NCBI GenBank assembly: GCA_002410065.1
Contig: DHQB01000028.1
Span: forward strand, 75,963 to 139,962
Direction: 5' to 3'
DNA length: 64,000 nucleotides
From: Bacteroidales bacterium UBA5349
Lineage (GTDB): Bacteria; Bacteroidota; Bacteroidia; Bacteroidales; Tenuifilaceae
The translations under genes were made by a program, and so were the position numbers. The notes below the pieces were generated by a model. It ran no database searches. It was not told where the DNA came from and was given only the letters and a program-made list of their open reading frames with translations. Of this stretch, positions 44,176 through 53,019 are shown piece after piece. Position 1 is the first letter of the stretch; each line of letters opens with the position of its first letter.

Positions 44176-45468
44176 CTAATCAACCTTAATTAGGTAGTAG
44201 TTTTTTTTCCCTTTTTGAATTAGGATGTACTTGTTGTTAATTAGTTGCGATTTGTCAATTATTACTTCAGCATCATTTACTTTTTCTTTGTTAAGGCTAA
44301 CTCCTCCACCCTTAACAGTTCTTCTTAACTCTCCTTTCGAAGGGAATATTTCGGTTTTTTCTGCAGCCAAATCGGCAAACGAAATCCCATTCTCGAGCAC
44401 TGCCATTGGAACATTAAACATGGGGACACCTTCAAAAACGGAAAGGAATGTGTTTTCGTCTATTTTATGAAGAATATCTGACGTAGATTTTCCAAAAAGG
44501 ATTTCCGATGCTTCAACTGCTGAATTATAATCCTCCTCGGAGTGAACCATTATGGTTAGCTCTTTTGCTAGGGTTTTCTGTATTTTACGCTCATGAGCAG
44601 CCAGTTTATGCTCTGCAATAAGATTATCAATAGTCTCTTTATCAAGAAGGGTAAAAATCTTGGTGTACTTTTCAGCATCCTCGTCGGAGGTGTTTAGCCA
44701 AAATTGGTAAAACTTGTAGGGTGAGGTTAAATTGCGATCAAGCCATACATTGCCCTCTTCGGTTTTACCAAATTTTCCGCCATCGGCTTTGGTAATTAAT
44801 GGGCATGTAAGGGCAAAGGCCTCGCCACCAAGTTTACGCCTAATGAGTTCGGTTCCGGTAACGATATTGCCCCATTGGTCGGATCCCCCCATTTGAAGTT
44901 TACATCCGTTATGTTCGTATAGATGAAGAAAATCGGTACCCTGAACCAGCTGGTAAGTAAATTCGGTAAATGATAGTCCTGAACCTGATTCACCGCTAAT
45001 TCTCTTTTTTACAGAGTCTTTGCTCATCATGTAGTTTACGGTGATGTGCTTGCCGATATCGCGGATAAAATCTAGGAATGAGAACTCCTTCATCCAATCG
45101 TAGTTGTTTACCATTATTGCCGCATTGGCTGCATCCGATTCGAAATCGAGGAAACGGGCAAGTTGTTCTTTTAGGCACTCTTGGTTATGTCTCAGGGTTT
45201 GCTCGTCGAGCAAGTTTCGCTCTTGCGATTTGCCTGAAGGGTCGCCTATCATGCCCGTAGCGCCACCAACCAGAACGATTGGCTTATGCCCACATCGTTG
45301 AAAATGTTTAAGCATCATAACCGATACTAGGTGTCCAATGTGAAGCGAGTCGGCAGTTGGGTCGATTCCTACGTATGCACTGGTCATCTCCTTTAGGAGT
45401 TGTTCCTCAGTTCCAGGCATCATATCGTGAATCATGCCACGCCATTCGAGCTCTTTAACGAAATTCAT
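44176..45468 (-). CDS. tyrS: tyrosyl-tRNA synthetase
   Basis: The 430-residue protein has the class I HIGH motif at residues 43-46 (ADSLHIGHLV) and the second signature as KFGKT (near 231), a catalytic-core segment GSDQWGNIVTGTELI, and a C-terminal S4-like RNA-binding domain. It charges tRNA-Tyr. On the minus strand a TATCTTTG at 45492-45485 sits 17 bp before the start and serves as a -7 box. The Wzz and O-antigen ligase genes follow in the same direction with short gaps. Confidence 0.97.
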   Translation of the reverse strand: MNFVKELEWRGMIHDMMPGTEEQLLKEMTSAYVGIDPTADSLHIGHLVSVMMLKHFQRCGHKPIVLVGGATGMIGDPSGKSQERNLLDEQTLRHNQECLKEQLARFLDFESDAANAAIMVNNYDWMKEFSFLDFIRDIGKHITVNYMMSKDSVKKRISGESGSGLSFTEFTYQLVQGTDFLHLYEHNGCKLQMGGSDQWGNIVTGTELIRRKLGGEAFALTCPLITKADGGKFGKTEEGNVWLDRNLTSPYKFYQFWLNTSDEDAEKYTKIFTLLDKETIDNLIAEHKLAAHERKIQKTLAKELTIMVHSEEDYNSAVEASEILFGKSTSDILHKIDENTFLSVFEGVPMFNVPMAVLENGISFADLAAEKTEIFPSKGELRRTVKGGGVSLNKEKVNDAEVIIDKSQLINNKYILIQKGKKNYYLIKVD

Positions 45469-45515
45469 ATTCAGAAAATTTTGGCAAAGATAAGAAATTG
45501 GGACAATAATATAGG

Positions 45516-46058
45516 CTATACTTCGGCCTTATTACCTTCGGATTGGATGATTGTATTCTTAAGGGTACCCTTTATCTCATCAAAATTTAGGTACGGATAA
45601 ATTGAGGGTACTATCCTCTTTATTGGATTGTAAAGGAATGATTTTTGCTCAAAATCGTCGGGTATAATTTTTACCTTATCGCTTATTTTTTCTAGCAACA
45701 GCAGGATTACGCTAATAATTAGTGCCATTTTTAGTATCCCCAAAATAATACCCAGCAACTTGTTAACTATACCCAAAAGGGCTATGTTAACAATGCCCTC
45801 AACTAAAATCCCAATAAAATGAACTGCTACCACAAGTGCGGCAAATGTGATGGCAAAAGCAATTAACGGAAGATATTTAGTAGTAATTGAGAAGTGCTCT
45901 GTAAGCAAACCAGCAGTATAATCAGAAAAATGGATTGCACCCCATATACCAAGAATTAATCCCACAAGCCCAGCAGCCTGAACAATAAAGCCTTTGCGAA
46001 ATCCTTTAAAACCTGCATAGGCAAAAAAGGCTAACAGAATAATATCGAGTATGCTCAT
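45516..46058 (-). CDS. CvpA family membrane protein
   Basis: The 180-residue protein has four predicted transmembrane helices and the CvpA opening MSILDIILLAFFAYAGFKGF with the conserved GFRKGF, then LVGLILGIWGAIHF. In other bacteria CvpA is linked to envelope integrity and colicin V export. It lies 13 bp downstream of the polyprenyl synthase gene on the same strand and upstream of tyrS. Confidence 0.85.
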   Translation of the reverse strand: MSILDIILLAFFAYAGFKGFRKGFIVQAAGLVGLILGIWGAIHFSDYTAGLLTEHFSITTKYLPLIAFAITFAALVVAVHFIGILVEGIVNIALLGIVNKLLGIILGILKMALIISVILLLLEKISDKVKIIPDDFEQKSFLYNPIKRIVPSIYPYLNFDEIKGTLKNTIIQSEGNKAEV

Positions 46059-46071
46059 AATAACTCTAGAA

Positions 46072-47046
46072 TTAATTCTTACGGGTGATTATATAGTCGA
46101 TTAAATTATTTAGTGATTCTTTGTAAGGTGAATTGGGGTAAGTTTCGAGTATACTTCGCGATTCCTGAGCATAAAAGAGCATCTTTTCTGAAGCATACTC
46201 AACTCCTCCATTGGTCTTGGTGAATTGGATTACCTCCTCAACAGCCTTTGCGCTGTGTTTGCTTTTGCGAAGTAGCGAACGAATTTTTGCTTGTTCTGCT
46301 CTGCTTACCTTGCTGAGTGCGTATATTATTGGAAGGGTAAGCTTGTTCTCTTTTATATCATTCCCTGTTGGTTTGCCAATTATGCCTTGTGGCTCGTAAT
46401 CGAATATGTCATCCTTAATTTGAAAGGCAATACCCAAATTCTCACCAAATTTGTACATCTTATCCAACTGCTCTGCTGATGCTTTTGCTGCTTGAGCACC
46501 ATTTATTGCACATGAGGCAATTAGCGTTGCTGTTTTTTTTCTGATAATCTCAAAGTACACATCCTCATCTATATGCATTTTGCGCGAACGCTCAATTTGC
46601 ATAAGTTCCCCCTCGCTCATCTCTTTAACTGCCTTACTCATGTGTTTCAGCAACTCAAACTCATCGTTTTCAACTGCAACAAGCAAACCTTTTGAGAGTA
46701 AGAAATCGCCAACCAACACCGCAATTTTAGAGCGCCAAAGGGCATTGATAGAAAACGATCCTCTCCGTTCATAGGCTTCGTCAACCACATCGTCGTGAAT
46801 TAGGGTTGCCGTATGCAGTAGCTCAATCATCGATGCAGCAACATAGGTTGATTGCGTTATTCCACCATTTAGTGCCGAAGTTAGAAATACGATCAAAGGG
46901 CGTATTTGCTTACCCTTTCGCCTGTATATGTAGTTTGTAATAATTCCAAGAAGTGGCACTTTACTCTTCATAACGCTACTGAAGTAGTCGTCAAACTTCT
47001 TCATTTCTTCGGCTACGGGTTTTTTAATGCTATTGGGGTTTAACAC
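46072..47046 (-). CDS. trans-polyprenyl diphosphate synthase (IspB-type)
   Basis: The 324-residue protein has both aspartate-rich motifs of trans-prenyltransferases, LIHDDVVDEAYERRG (first) and FQIKDDIFDY (second), plus RRKGKQIRPLIVFL and GDFLLSKGL. It extends allylic diphosphates with isopentenyl diphosphate to make the side chain of menaquinone, probably. Chain length cannot be read reliably. CvpA follows at 13 bp. Confidence 0.93.
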   Translation of the reverse strand: MLNPNSIKKPVAEEMKKFDDYFSSVMKSKVPLLGIITNYIYRRKGKQIRPLIVFLTSALNGGITQSTYVAASMIELLHTATLIHDDVVDEAYERRGSFSINALWRSKIAVLVGDFLLSKGLLVAVENDEFELLKHMSKAVKEMSEGELMQIERSRKMHIDEDVYFEIIRKKTATLIASCAINGAQAAKASAEQLDKMYKFGENLGIAFQIKDDIFDYEPQGIIGKPTGNDIKENKLTLPIIYALSKVSRAEQAKIRSLLRKSKHSAKAVEEVIQFTKTNGGVEYASEKMLFYAQESRSILETYPNSPYKESLNNLIDYIITRKN

Positions 47047-47256
47047 GAATTTTTTGTTTTAGAGTTATAGTCTTTTACAAATTAACTGTATTTTTTTGTT
47101 AAAGTTCATTTTAAACTTTCCCAAGTTTACTAAAACCAAAATTTGAAATTCAATTATTTCATACTAGTTGTTCATTCATTTCAACCAAAATGTTTTAATA
47201 ATTAACCAAGCTATAAAAGTATTTATATATTTGTATCTTATCAATATGTTAGAATA

Positions 47257-47556
47257 ATGGGTAAGGTAAAAGATATTAAGGTTGAAAGTTTGGAACATGC
47301 GGCCGGAATGCTTAAGGCAATGGCGCATCCTATGCGCATTGCAATTCTTAATTTTTTAGAGGATGGTACTAGAATGACTGTAACGGAGATACATGAAAGG
47401 CTTAAAATAGAGCAGTCAACCACATCGCATCACTTGGGAATACTTAAGGATAAAGGGGTACTTTCTTCAAAGCGAGAGGGAAAGAACACCTTCTACTTTT
47501 TAAAAAATGATAATCTTTCCAAGATAATGGAATGCATTAACAAGTGCACTCCCTAA
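47257..47556 (+). CDS. ArsR-family winged-helix regulator
   Basis: The 99-residue protein is a single winged helix-turn-helix: AMAHPMRIAILNFLEDGTRM, then EIHERLKIEQSTTSHHLGIL and VLSSKREGKNTFYFLKND. It lacks the usual CxC metal-binding pattern in the recognition helix; only a C-terminal ECINKC pair is present, so metal sensing is not evident. A TATATTTG at 47226-47233 gives a -7 box. queD follows 94 bp downstream, but co-regulation is not shown. Confidence 0.88.
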   Translation: MGKVKDIKVESLEHAAGMLKAMAHPMRIAILNFLEDGTRMTVTEIHERLKIEQSTTSHHLGILKDKGVLSSKREGKNTFYFLKNDNLSKIMECINKCTP

Positions 47557-47650
47557 GGCAATTATCTTTTTAAAATTCATTTTGGTTTTTCCTTGGCCTT
47601 TGCAGTAAGTTTTTCTGCAATTCTTGCTGATTTATAAACTGACTTCACTT

Positions 47651-48094
47651 ATGGCAAAAATACGTTTAACTAAGGAGTTTACTTTTGAAATGGCCCATGT
47701 GCTTGAAGGGTACGATGGGCCCTGTGAGAATATTCACGGTCACTCGTATAGATTAGAGGTTACGGTTATTGGTACGCCTGTTGCCGATAGGGCAAACCCT
47801 AAATGCGGCATGGTTATGGACTTTGGCCAACTCAAGAGAATTGTTAAATGTGAGGTGGTTGATAGGTTTGATCATGTGCTCATGGTAAATAGCGATAGCA
47901 AGCTGTTTAGGCTAAAAGAAGAGATACCACTTGCAAAAATGTTTCCCGTTGATTTTCAGCCGACCTGTGAAAATCTTCTTATTCACATTGCCCAATTAAT
48001 CTCTGAGCAGCTTCCCAAGGAGGTAAGTTTGCACCATCTTAAACTTCATGAAACAGCCACCAGTTATGCAGAGTGGTTTGCCTCTGATAACTAG
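47651..48094 (+). CDS. queD: 6-carboxy-5,6,7,8-tetrahydropterin synthase (QueD)
   Basis: The 147-residue protein from the ATG at 47651 carries zinc-binding and catalytic features of the QueD/PTPS family: FEMAHVLEGYDGPCENIHGH with the active-site Cys and the HxH zinc ligands, DFGQLKRIV, DRFDHVLM and LHETATSYAEW. QueD makes 6-carboxytetrahydropterin, the second step of preQ0/queuosine synthesis. The longer frame from 47624 is not needed. Other que genes were not seen in the window. Confidence 0.93.
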   Translation: MAKIRLTKEFTFEMAHVLEGYDGPCENIHGHSYRLEVTVIGTPVADRANPKCGMVMDFGQLKRIVKCEVVDRFDHVLMVNSDSKLFRLKEEIPLAKMFPVDFQPTCENLLIHIAQLISEQLPKEVSLHHLKLHETATSYAEWFASDN

Positions 48095-48239
48095 AAAAAT
48101 TTAAAGACGGCATATTCTACCAATGCTTTGGTCAGTAACTACCCTTCACAAAATTTTATTTCTTACTTTTGAAATCGCATTACCTGATTGGTTTTGCGTG
48201 TATGTTCTATTTTGCTAACCCTCGAAATACCCCATAGTT

Positions 48240-51011
48240 ATGCCTAAAAAACTTCTGGTTCTCGATGCCTACGCCCTGATATACCGCGCCTATTTTGCCT
48301 TTATTAGTCGTCCAATTATGACAAGCAAAGGACAAAATACCTCAGCCATTTTTGGATTTACTAAATCGCTTTTCGATGCACTTAAGCGGTTCGACCCCAC
48401 CCATATTGCAGTTGCCTTTGATATATCGGGCAAGACCTTTCGTAACGATTTATATCCCGAGTACAAGGCTAACCGTCAGGAAACTCCAGAGGATATTCGT
48501 TCGGCTGTGCCAATTATTAAGGAAATTATCCGGGCTATGAATATTACCATTCTCGAAAAGCAGGGTTACGAAGCCGACGATATTGTGGGAACGCTTGCTA
48601 AAAGAGCAGAACCACTTGGTTTTGAGGTTATGATGATGACGCCCGATAAGGATTACGGTCAGCTACTTACCAGCAAAGTGGTAATGGTAAAACCCTCGCG
48701 CAGTGGTGCTGATATTGAAACGGTAACAGCAGAAGACTTGTGCAAAAAGTATGGCATTGAAAACCCCATGCAGTTTAAGGATATACTTGCTCTTTGGGGT
48801 GATGCATCCGATAATATACCAGGCGTCCCAGGGATTGGAGAGAAAACGGCTACAAAACTCATTTCACAGTACGGATCCATTGAAGAGATTTACAAGAATA
48901 TCGACCAGCTATCGAAGGGACAGCAGGAAAAGTTGCTCGAGAATCGTGAGCAGCTTGATTTGGCTCGTATTCTGGTGGAAATAAAACTGGATGTACCCGT
49001 TGATATTGATTTTGATAAACTGGCACGTGCTCAACCAAACGCGGAAGAGTTGAAAAAACTGTTTGAGGAGTTGGAGTTTCGCTCGTTAAGTCGCGATATT
49101 TTTGGCGAAGCCCAACCTCAAAACAAGCCCAAGCCCATACAAACATCGCTTTTTGGCGATGATGATTTCCCTCAAGCCCTTAATGTGCTCTCTTTAAAAA
49201 CCATCGACGATGTTAAACACGATTACCGATTGGTTAACACCGATAAGGAAATTGATGAGTTGGTGAGAATGCTTTCGGCAGCAAATGAGTTCTGTTTTGA
49301 TACTGAGACCACAGGCCTTGAGCATCATACATCGAAACTGGTGGGCATCTCATTTTCAGTTGAACCGCATACGGCTTGGTATGTTCCCATTCCTGCCGAG
49401 GACAGTAAGGCCAATGAGATTTTAAACCGTTTTAAACCTCTTTTTGAGGATGAAAGCATTGCCAAGATAGGTCAGAACATTAAGTTCGATTTACTGATGC
49501 TTAAATACTATGGAATTGAGCTGCGGGGCAAACTTAACGATACCATGCTAGGGCATTATCTACTTGAGCCCGATATGCGGCACAACCTTAATATCCTTTC
49601 CGAAAATATTTTAGGTTATAAACCCATTGACATTGAGGAACTAATTGGTAAGAAAGGTATAAGGCAGCTGAATATGCGCAATATCGATCCAAAAAAAGCG
49701 GCCATTTATGCTGGCGAGGATTCTGATCTTACTTTACAGTTAAAAAAGATTTTATGGGAAAGACTGGAGAAGGAAAATCTTACAAAACTATACTACACCC
49801 TTGAGGAGCCCCTAATTAAGGTGCTTGCACAAATTGAGTACGCAGGGGTTACCATTGACACACAGGCGCTAAACGATTATGCCGTTGAGCTAAATAAAGA
49901 ACTCCTGCAGCTCGATCAAGATATAAAGGAAATGGCGGGTATGCCCGATCTCAACGTTTCCTCGCCAAAGCAGTTGGGAGAGGCGCTATTCGAGCGAATG
50001 AAGATTGCAACCGACGCTAAACGTACTAAAACAAAGCAATACTCTACAGGCGAGGAGGAGCTGATAAAATACGCCGATAAGCATCCCATTGTCCCCAAAA
50101 TTCTCGATTTCCGCTCGGTAAAAAAACTTTTATCAACCTACGTTGAGGTACTGCCAACCCTAATCAATACGAAAACGGGTAGAATTCACGCCTCATTTAA
50201 TCAGGCGGTGGCTTCAACGGGTAGGCTTAGCTCCAATAATCCTAACCTACAAAATATCCCAATTCGCGAGGAGCGCGGTAGGGAAATTCGGAAGGCCTTT
50301 ATTCCCTCGGGCGATGATCATATCATACTCTCGGCCGACTACTCGCAAATTGAGCTGCGCCTAATGGCGCATGTTAGCCAAGACCCATCAATGCTTGAGG
50401 CATTTCAAAACGGAGAGGATATTCACGCTGCCACAGCATCAAAAATATTTAAAGTGGCGCTTGAGGATGTTACCCGCGAACAACGAAACCGAGCCAAAAC
50501 AGCTAACTTTGGAATGATTTACGGAATTTCAGCCTTTGGACTTTCTCAGCGTTTGTCCATTAGTCGAACCGAGGCCAAAGACCTAATTGACGGCTATTTT
50601 GATACCTACAAAGGCGTTAAGGCCTATATGGATAAATGCATTGAGCAGGCCCGCGAGAAGGGCTATGTTGAAACCATATATGGGCGTAAGCGATACCTGC
50701 CCGATATTAACTCGAACAACCAAATCGTACGCGGACTGGCCGAGCGAAACGCCATAAATGCGCCTATCCAAGGTTCAGCGGCCGATGTAATAAAGGCAGC
50801 CATGATTGCCATTAACAAGCAGATGACCGAGAAAGGGCTAAAAAGTCAGATGATAATTCAGGTACACGACGAATTGAACTTTGATGTTTACAAGCCCGAA
50901 CTCGACACCATGAAAGCAATTGTTAAGGATTGCATGGAGAATATTATAAAACTCTCGGTGCCCCTCGAGGTTGATATGGGAGTTGGTCAAAACTGGTTGG
51001 AGGCGCATTAG
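48240..51011 (+). CDS. polA: DNA polymerase I
   Basis: The 923-residue protein has an N-terminal 5'-3' exonuclease domain (ALIYRAYFAF, EADDIVGTL, and the H3TH IPGVPGIGEKTATKLI), a 3'-5' proofreading domain with the DEDD residues visible (FDTETTG near 352, IGQNIKFDLLML, YAGEDSDLT) and a C-terminal family A polymerase: motif A ILSADYSQIELRLMAH (near 698), motif B RAKTANFGMIYGIS and motif C IQVHDELNFDV. All three activities should be functional. TACTTTTG at 48164-48171 is a possible -7 element. Confidence 0.97.
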   Translation: MPKKLLVLDAYALIYRAYFAFISRPIMTSKGQNTSAIFGFTKSLFDALKRFDPTHIAVAFDISGKTFRNDLYPEYKANRQETPEDIRSAVPIIKEIIRAMNITILEKQGYEADDIVGTLAKRAEPLGFEVMMMTPDKDYGQLLTSKVVMVKPSRSGADIETVTAEDLCKKYGIENPMQFKDILALWGDASDNIPGVPGIGEKTATKLISQYGSIEEIYKNIDQLSKGQQEKLLENREQLDLARILVEIKLDVPVDIDFDKLARAQPNAEELKKLFEELEFRSLSRDIFGEAQPQNKPKPIQTSLFGDDDFPQALNVLSLKTIDDVKHDYRLVNTDKEIDELVRMLSAANEFCFDTETTGLEHHTSKLVGISFSVEPHTAWYVPIPAEDSKANEILNRFKPLFEDESIAKIGQNIKFDLLMLKYYGIELRGKLNDTMLGHYLLEPDMRHNLNILSENILGYKPIDIEELIGKKGIRQLNMRNIDPKKAAIYAGEDSDLTLQLKKILWERLEKENLTKLYYTLEEPLIKVLAQIEYAGVTIDTQALNDYAVELNKELLQLDQDIKEMAGMPDLNVSSPKQLGEALFERMKIATDAKRTKTKQYSTGEEELIKYADKHPIVPKILDFRSVKKLLSTYVEVLPTLINTKTGRIHASFNQAVASTGRLSSNNPNLQNIPIREERGREIRKAFIPSGDDHIILSADYSQIELRLMAHVSQDPSMLEAFQNGEDIHAATASKIFKVALEDVTREQRNRAKTANFGMIYGISAFGLSQRLSISRTEAKDLIDGYFDTYKGVKAYMDKCIEQAREKGYVETIYGRKRYLPDINSNNQIVRGLAERNAINAPIQGSAADVIKAAMIAINKQMTEKGLKSQMIIQVHDELNFDVYKPELDTMKAIVKDCMENIIKLSVPLEVDMGVGQNWLEAH

Positions 51012-51103
51012 TGGGTTTAGGGATTGAAAACAAATCTAACCTCAGCCAATAAAAATAAAAATATTGCACGCTAATTGTAAAATATTCTAATAAGCAAACA
51101 TCT

Positions 51104-52237
51104 ATGAACAAGTATTTAATATTACTTACTGGCTTACTAATATTTTCCACATGCCTCAAAAGCCAAGAAAAAATAAAACTTTTCTACAATTCAGATTGGA
51201 AAATCACGAAGGAAGATAAAGCAACTTATTACCGTGAATCTGAATATAATTTAAACAATTTTAAATTAGATGGAAAAGTTAGCGACTATTCTTTATTGGG
51301 TAATCTACTTATGGAAGGGAGTTACCTAAATGGGAAAAGAAATGGAGCATTCACTTTCTATTATAGTAATGGGGAAATCAAAAATAAAGGTCAATATAAA
51401 AATAATCGAAGAGACGGGAAATGGGAATTTTATTATAACAATGGGCAGCTAAAGCAAGTTGTTTTATTTAAAGGTAGAGATACCATTGACTTTAAAATGT
51501 ATGATCCTTTTACAGTGCTTGAATATTACAATAGGGAAGGGAATCAACTTCTAAAAAATGGAACAGGAACCTGGATAAATGATTCTATTCAAGCTGGCAT
51601 GTTTGACACAGAAAGTTTAAAAACACTTAAAGGTCAGTTTAAGGATAGTTTAAAACATGGGAAGTGGGACTTAATTAGAGTTGATGATAATAAATTAATG
51701 CATAGCGAACATTTTAAAAAAGGAGAATTCATAGGTGCTGAGATTTATAATGCTAAAGGCAAATATTATGGAATTACGTCAAGCGAAATAATAGATAAAA
51801 TGCCAGACGAAAATAACACAAAGCTTGCATGCACTGAAAAATTCGCATTGGATACCACAGTATTTCCCAAAGAGCTGTTATTTTCAGATATAGAAACAAT
51901 TTTCAAGGCTGTAACAGGAAAAGAACATAAAATACAAAATAGAGTAGCAGGATATATTTATGGCGATTATAACTTATTAGAATTTTTAGCAAAAAACACC
52001 AATTATCCAATAAGTGCTTTTGAAAAAAAGATCACAGGCAAGGTGTATGTTGGAGTTGTTATTGACTCATTGGGAAATACCAAAGACGTAAAATTAGTTA
52101 AAGGTGTACATGAAGACTTAGACAACGAAGCACAAAGAGTTGTTCGTTTGGTAAAAAACTGGATGCCAGCACTACGTGATGGTAAAGCCGTTGAATCAAC
52201 TATTACAATTCCCGTCAATTTCCAGCTGATTAAATAA
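51104..52237 (+). CDS. MORN_2-repeat lipoprotein with C-terminal TonB-like domain
   Basis: The 377-residue protein starts with a signal peptide whose end LIFSTC resembles a lipobox (Cys17). Residues about 50-240 hold repeats of the MORN_2/YwqK type (GSYLNGKRNGAFTFYYSNGE and KNNRRDGKWEFYYNNGQ). The last 75 residues are a TonB C-terminal domain (KVYVGVVIDSLGNTKDVKLV, ending TITIPVNF). The TonB-like end suggests contact with TonB-dependent transport, but without a transmembrane anchor it would be exported and lipid-tethered. No known pathway is assigned. Confidence 0.8.
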   Translation: MNKYLILLTGLLIFSTCLKSQEKIKLFYNSDWKITKEDKATYYRESEYNLNNFKLDGKVSDYSLLGNLLMEGSYLNGKRNGAFTFYYSNGEIKNKGQYKNNRRDGKWEFYYNNGQLKQVVLFKGRDTIDFKMYDPFTVLEYYNREGNQLLKNGTGTWINDSIQAGMFDTESLKTLKGQFKDSLKHGKWDLIRVDDNKLMHSEHFKKGEFIGAEIYNAKGKYYGITSSEIIDKMPDENNTKLACTEKFALDTTVFPKELLFSDIETIFKAVTGKEHKIQNRVAGYIYGDYNLLEFLAKNTNYPISAFEKKITGKVYVGVVIDSLGNTKDVKLVKGVHEDLDNEAQRVVRLVKNWMPALRDGKAVESTITIPVNFQLIK

Positions 52238-52252
52238 AAACACTGCATAACA

Positions 52253-52624
52253 ATGAAAAATATTATAGCAATTGGGATAGGTAGTTTTATTGGAGCAGTT
52301 TTAAGATATTTACTTACCCAATTTATCCAATCGAAACTTCTTTCGACATTTCCATTCGGCACCTTAACTGTAAACATTGTTGGATGTTTACTTATTGGAT
52401 TAGTTTTTGGAGTGAGTGCGAAGGTAAACTTGAGCCAAGAATGGAGACTGTTCCCTGCAACAGGACTTCTTGGTGGCTTTACAACTTTTTCGGCTTTTTC
52501 ATACGAGACAATTAATCTGCTTCGTGATGGGCAATTTTGGTATGCATCAACTTACGTTGTTTCAAGTGTTGTAGTTGGGCTTGTTGCAACATTTATTGGT
52601 ATTACAATCATTAAATATATTTGA
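52253..52624 (+). CDS. crcB: fluoride exporter CrcB/FluC
   Basis: The 123-residue protein has four transmembrane helices and the Fluc signature: GAVLRYLLTQFI, the NIVGCLLIGLVFG helix with conserved Asn, and LLGGFTTFSAFSYE. Fluc channels let fluoride leave the cell. It lies 15 bp after the MORN/TonB-like gene. No fluoride riboswitch was seen in the short gap. A single copy is present, so it should work as a homodimer. Confidence 0.95.
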   Translation: MKNIIAIGIGSFIGAVLRYLLTQFIQSKLLSTFPFGTLTVNIVGCLLIGLVFGVSAKVNLSQEWRLFPATGLLGGFTTFSAFSYETINLLRDGQFWYASTYVVSSVVVGLVATFIGITIIKYI

Positions 52625-52708
52625 GATGCCTTAAGTAATCGAAATTTTGGCTATTGTAAACAAAATAAAAAAGTTCACTAGGGTAGTTGAGCATTAATTT
52701 GAATAAAA

Positions 52709-52954
52709 ATGGATAAAGAAAATATTCAACAAAAAGAACAGCCCAACAATCCGTTGCACGGGGTGAAACTGGTAACTATACTAGAGGTACTAGTAGAGAA
52801 GTATGGTTGGGATGGATTATCAATGAAAATTAATATAAATTGTTTTAAGGTTAACCCTTCAATAAAATCCAGCCTAACGTTTTTAAGAAAAACACAATGG
52901 GCAAGAGATAAGGTTGAGCAGCTTTATCTTGATTTAGAGAAAAGAAAGAGGTAA
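52709..52954 (+). CDS. VF530/DUF2132 family small DNA-binding-type protein
   Basis: The 81-residue protein contains the family signature NPLHGVKLVTILEVLVEKYG, then WDGLSMKININCFKVNPSIKS-type core and FLRKTQWARDKVEQLYL. VF530-type proteins are small helical proteins with a putative DNA-binding surface; the function is not established. It lies between crcB and the helicase gene, in an AT-rich stretch. Confidence 0.85.
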   Translation: MDKENIQQKEQPNNPLHGVKLVTILEVLVEKYGWDGLSMKININCFKVNPSIKSSLTFLRKTQWARDKVEQLYLDLEKRKR

Positions 52955-53019
52955 AACAGGCTACATCAAAATGCAACTCAGTCTGATGTTAGATATTAAA
53001 ACAAATAGAACATTGCTGA

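Noticed and set aside
52238..52252. Fluoride riboswitch upstream of crcB
   Set aside because: The gap to the preceding gene is only 15 bp and too short for the aptamer; no pseudoknot-like elements were seen.
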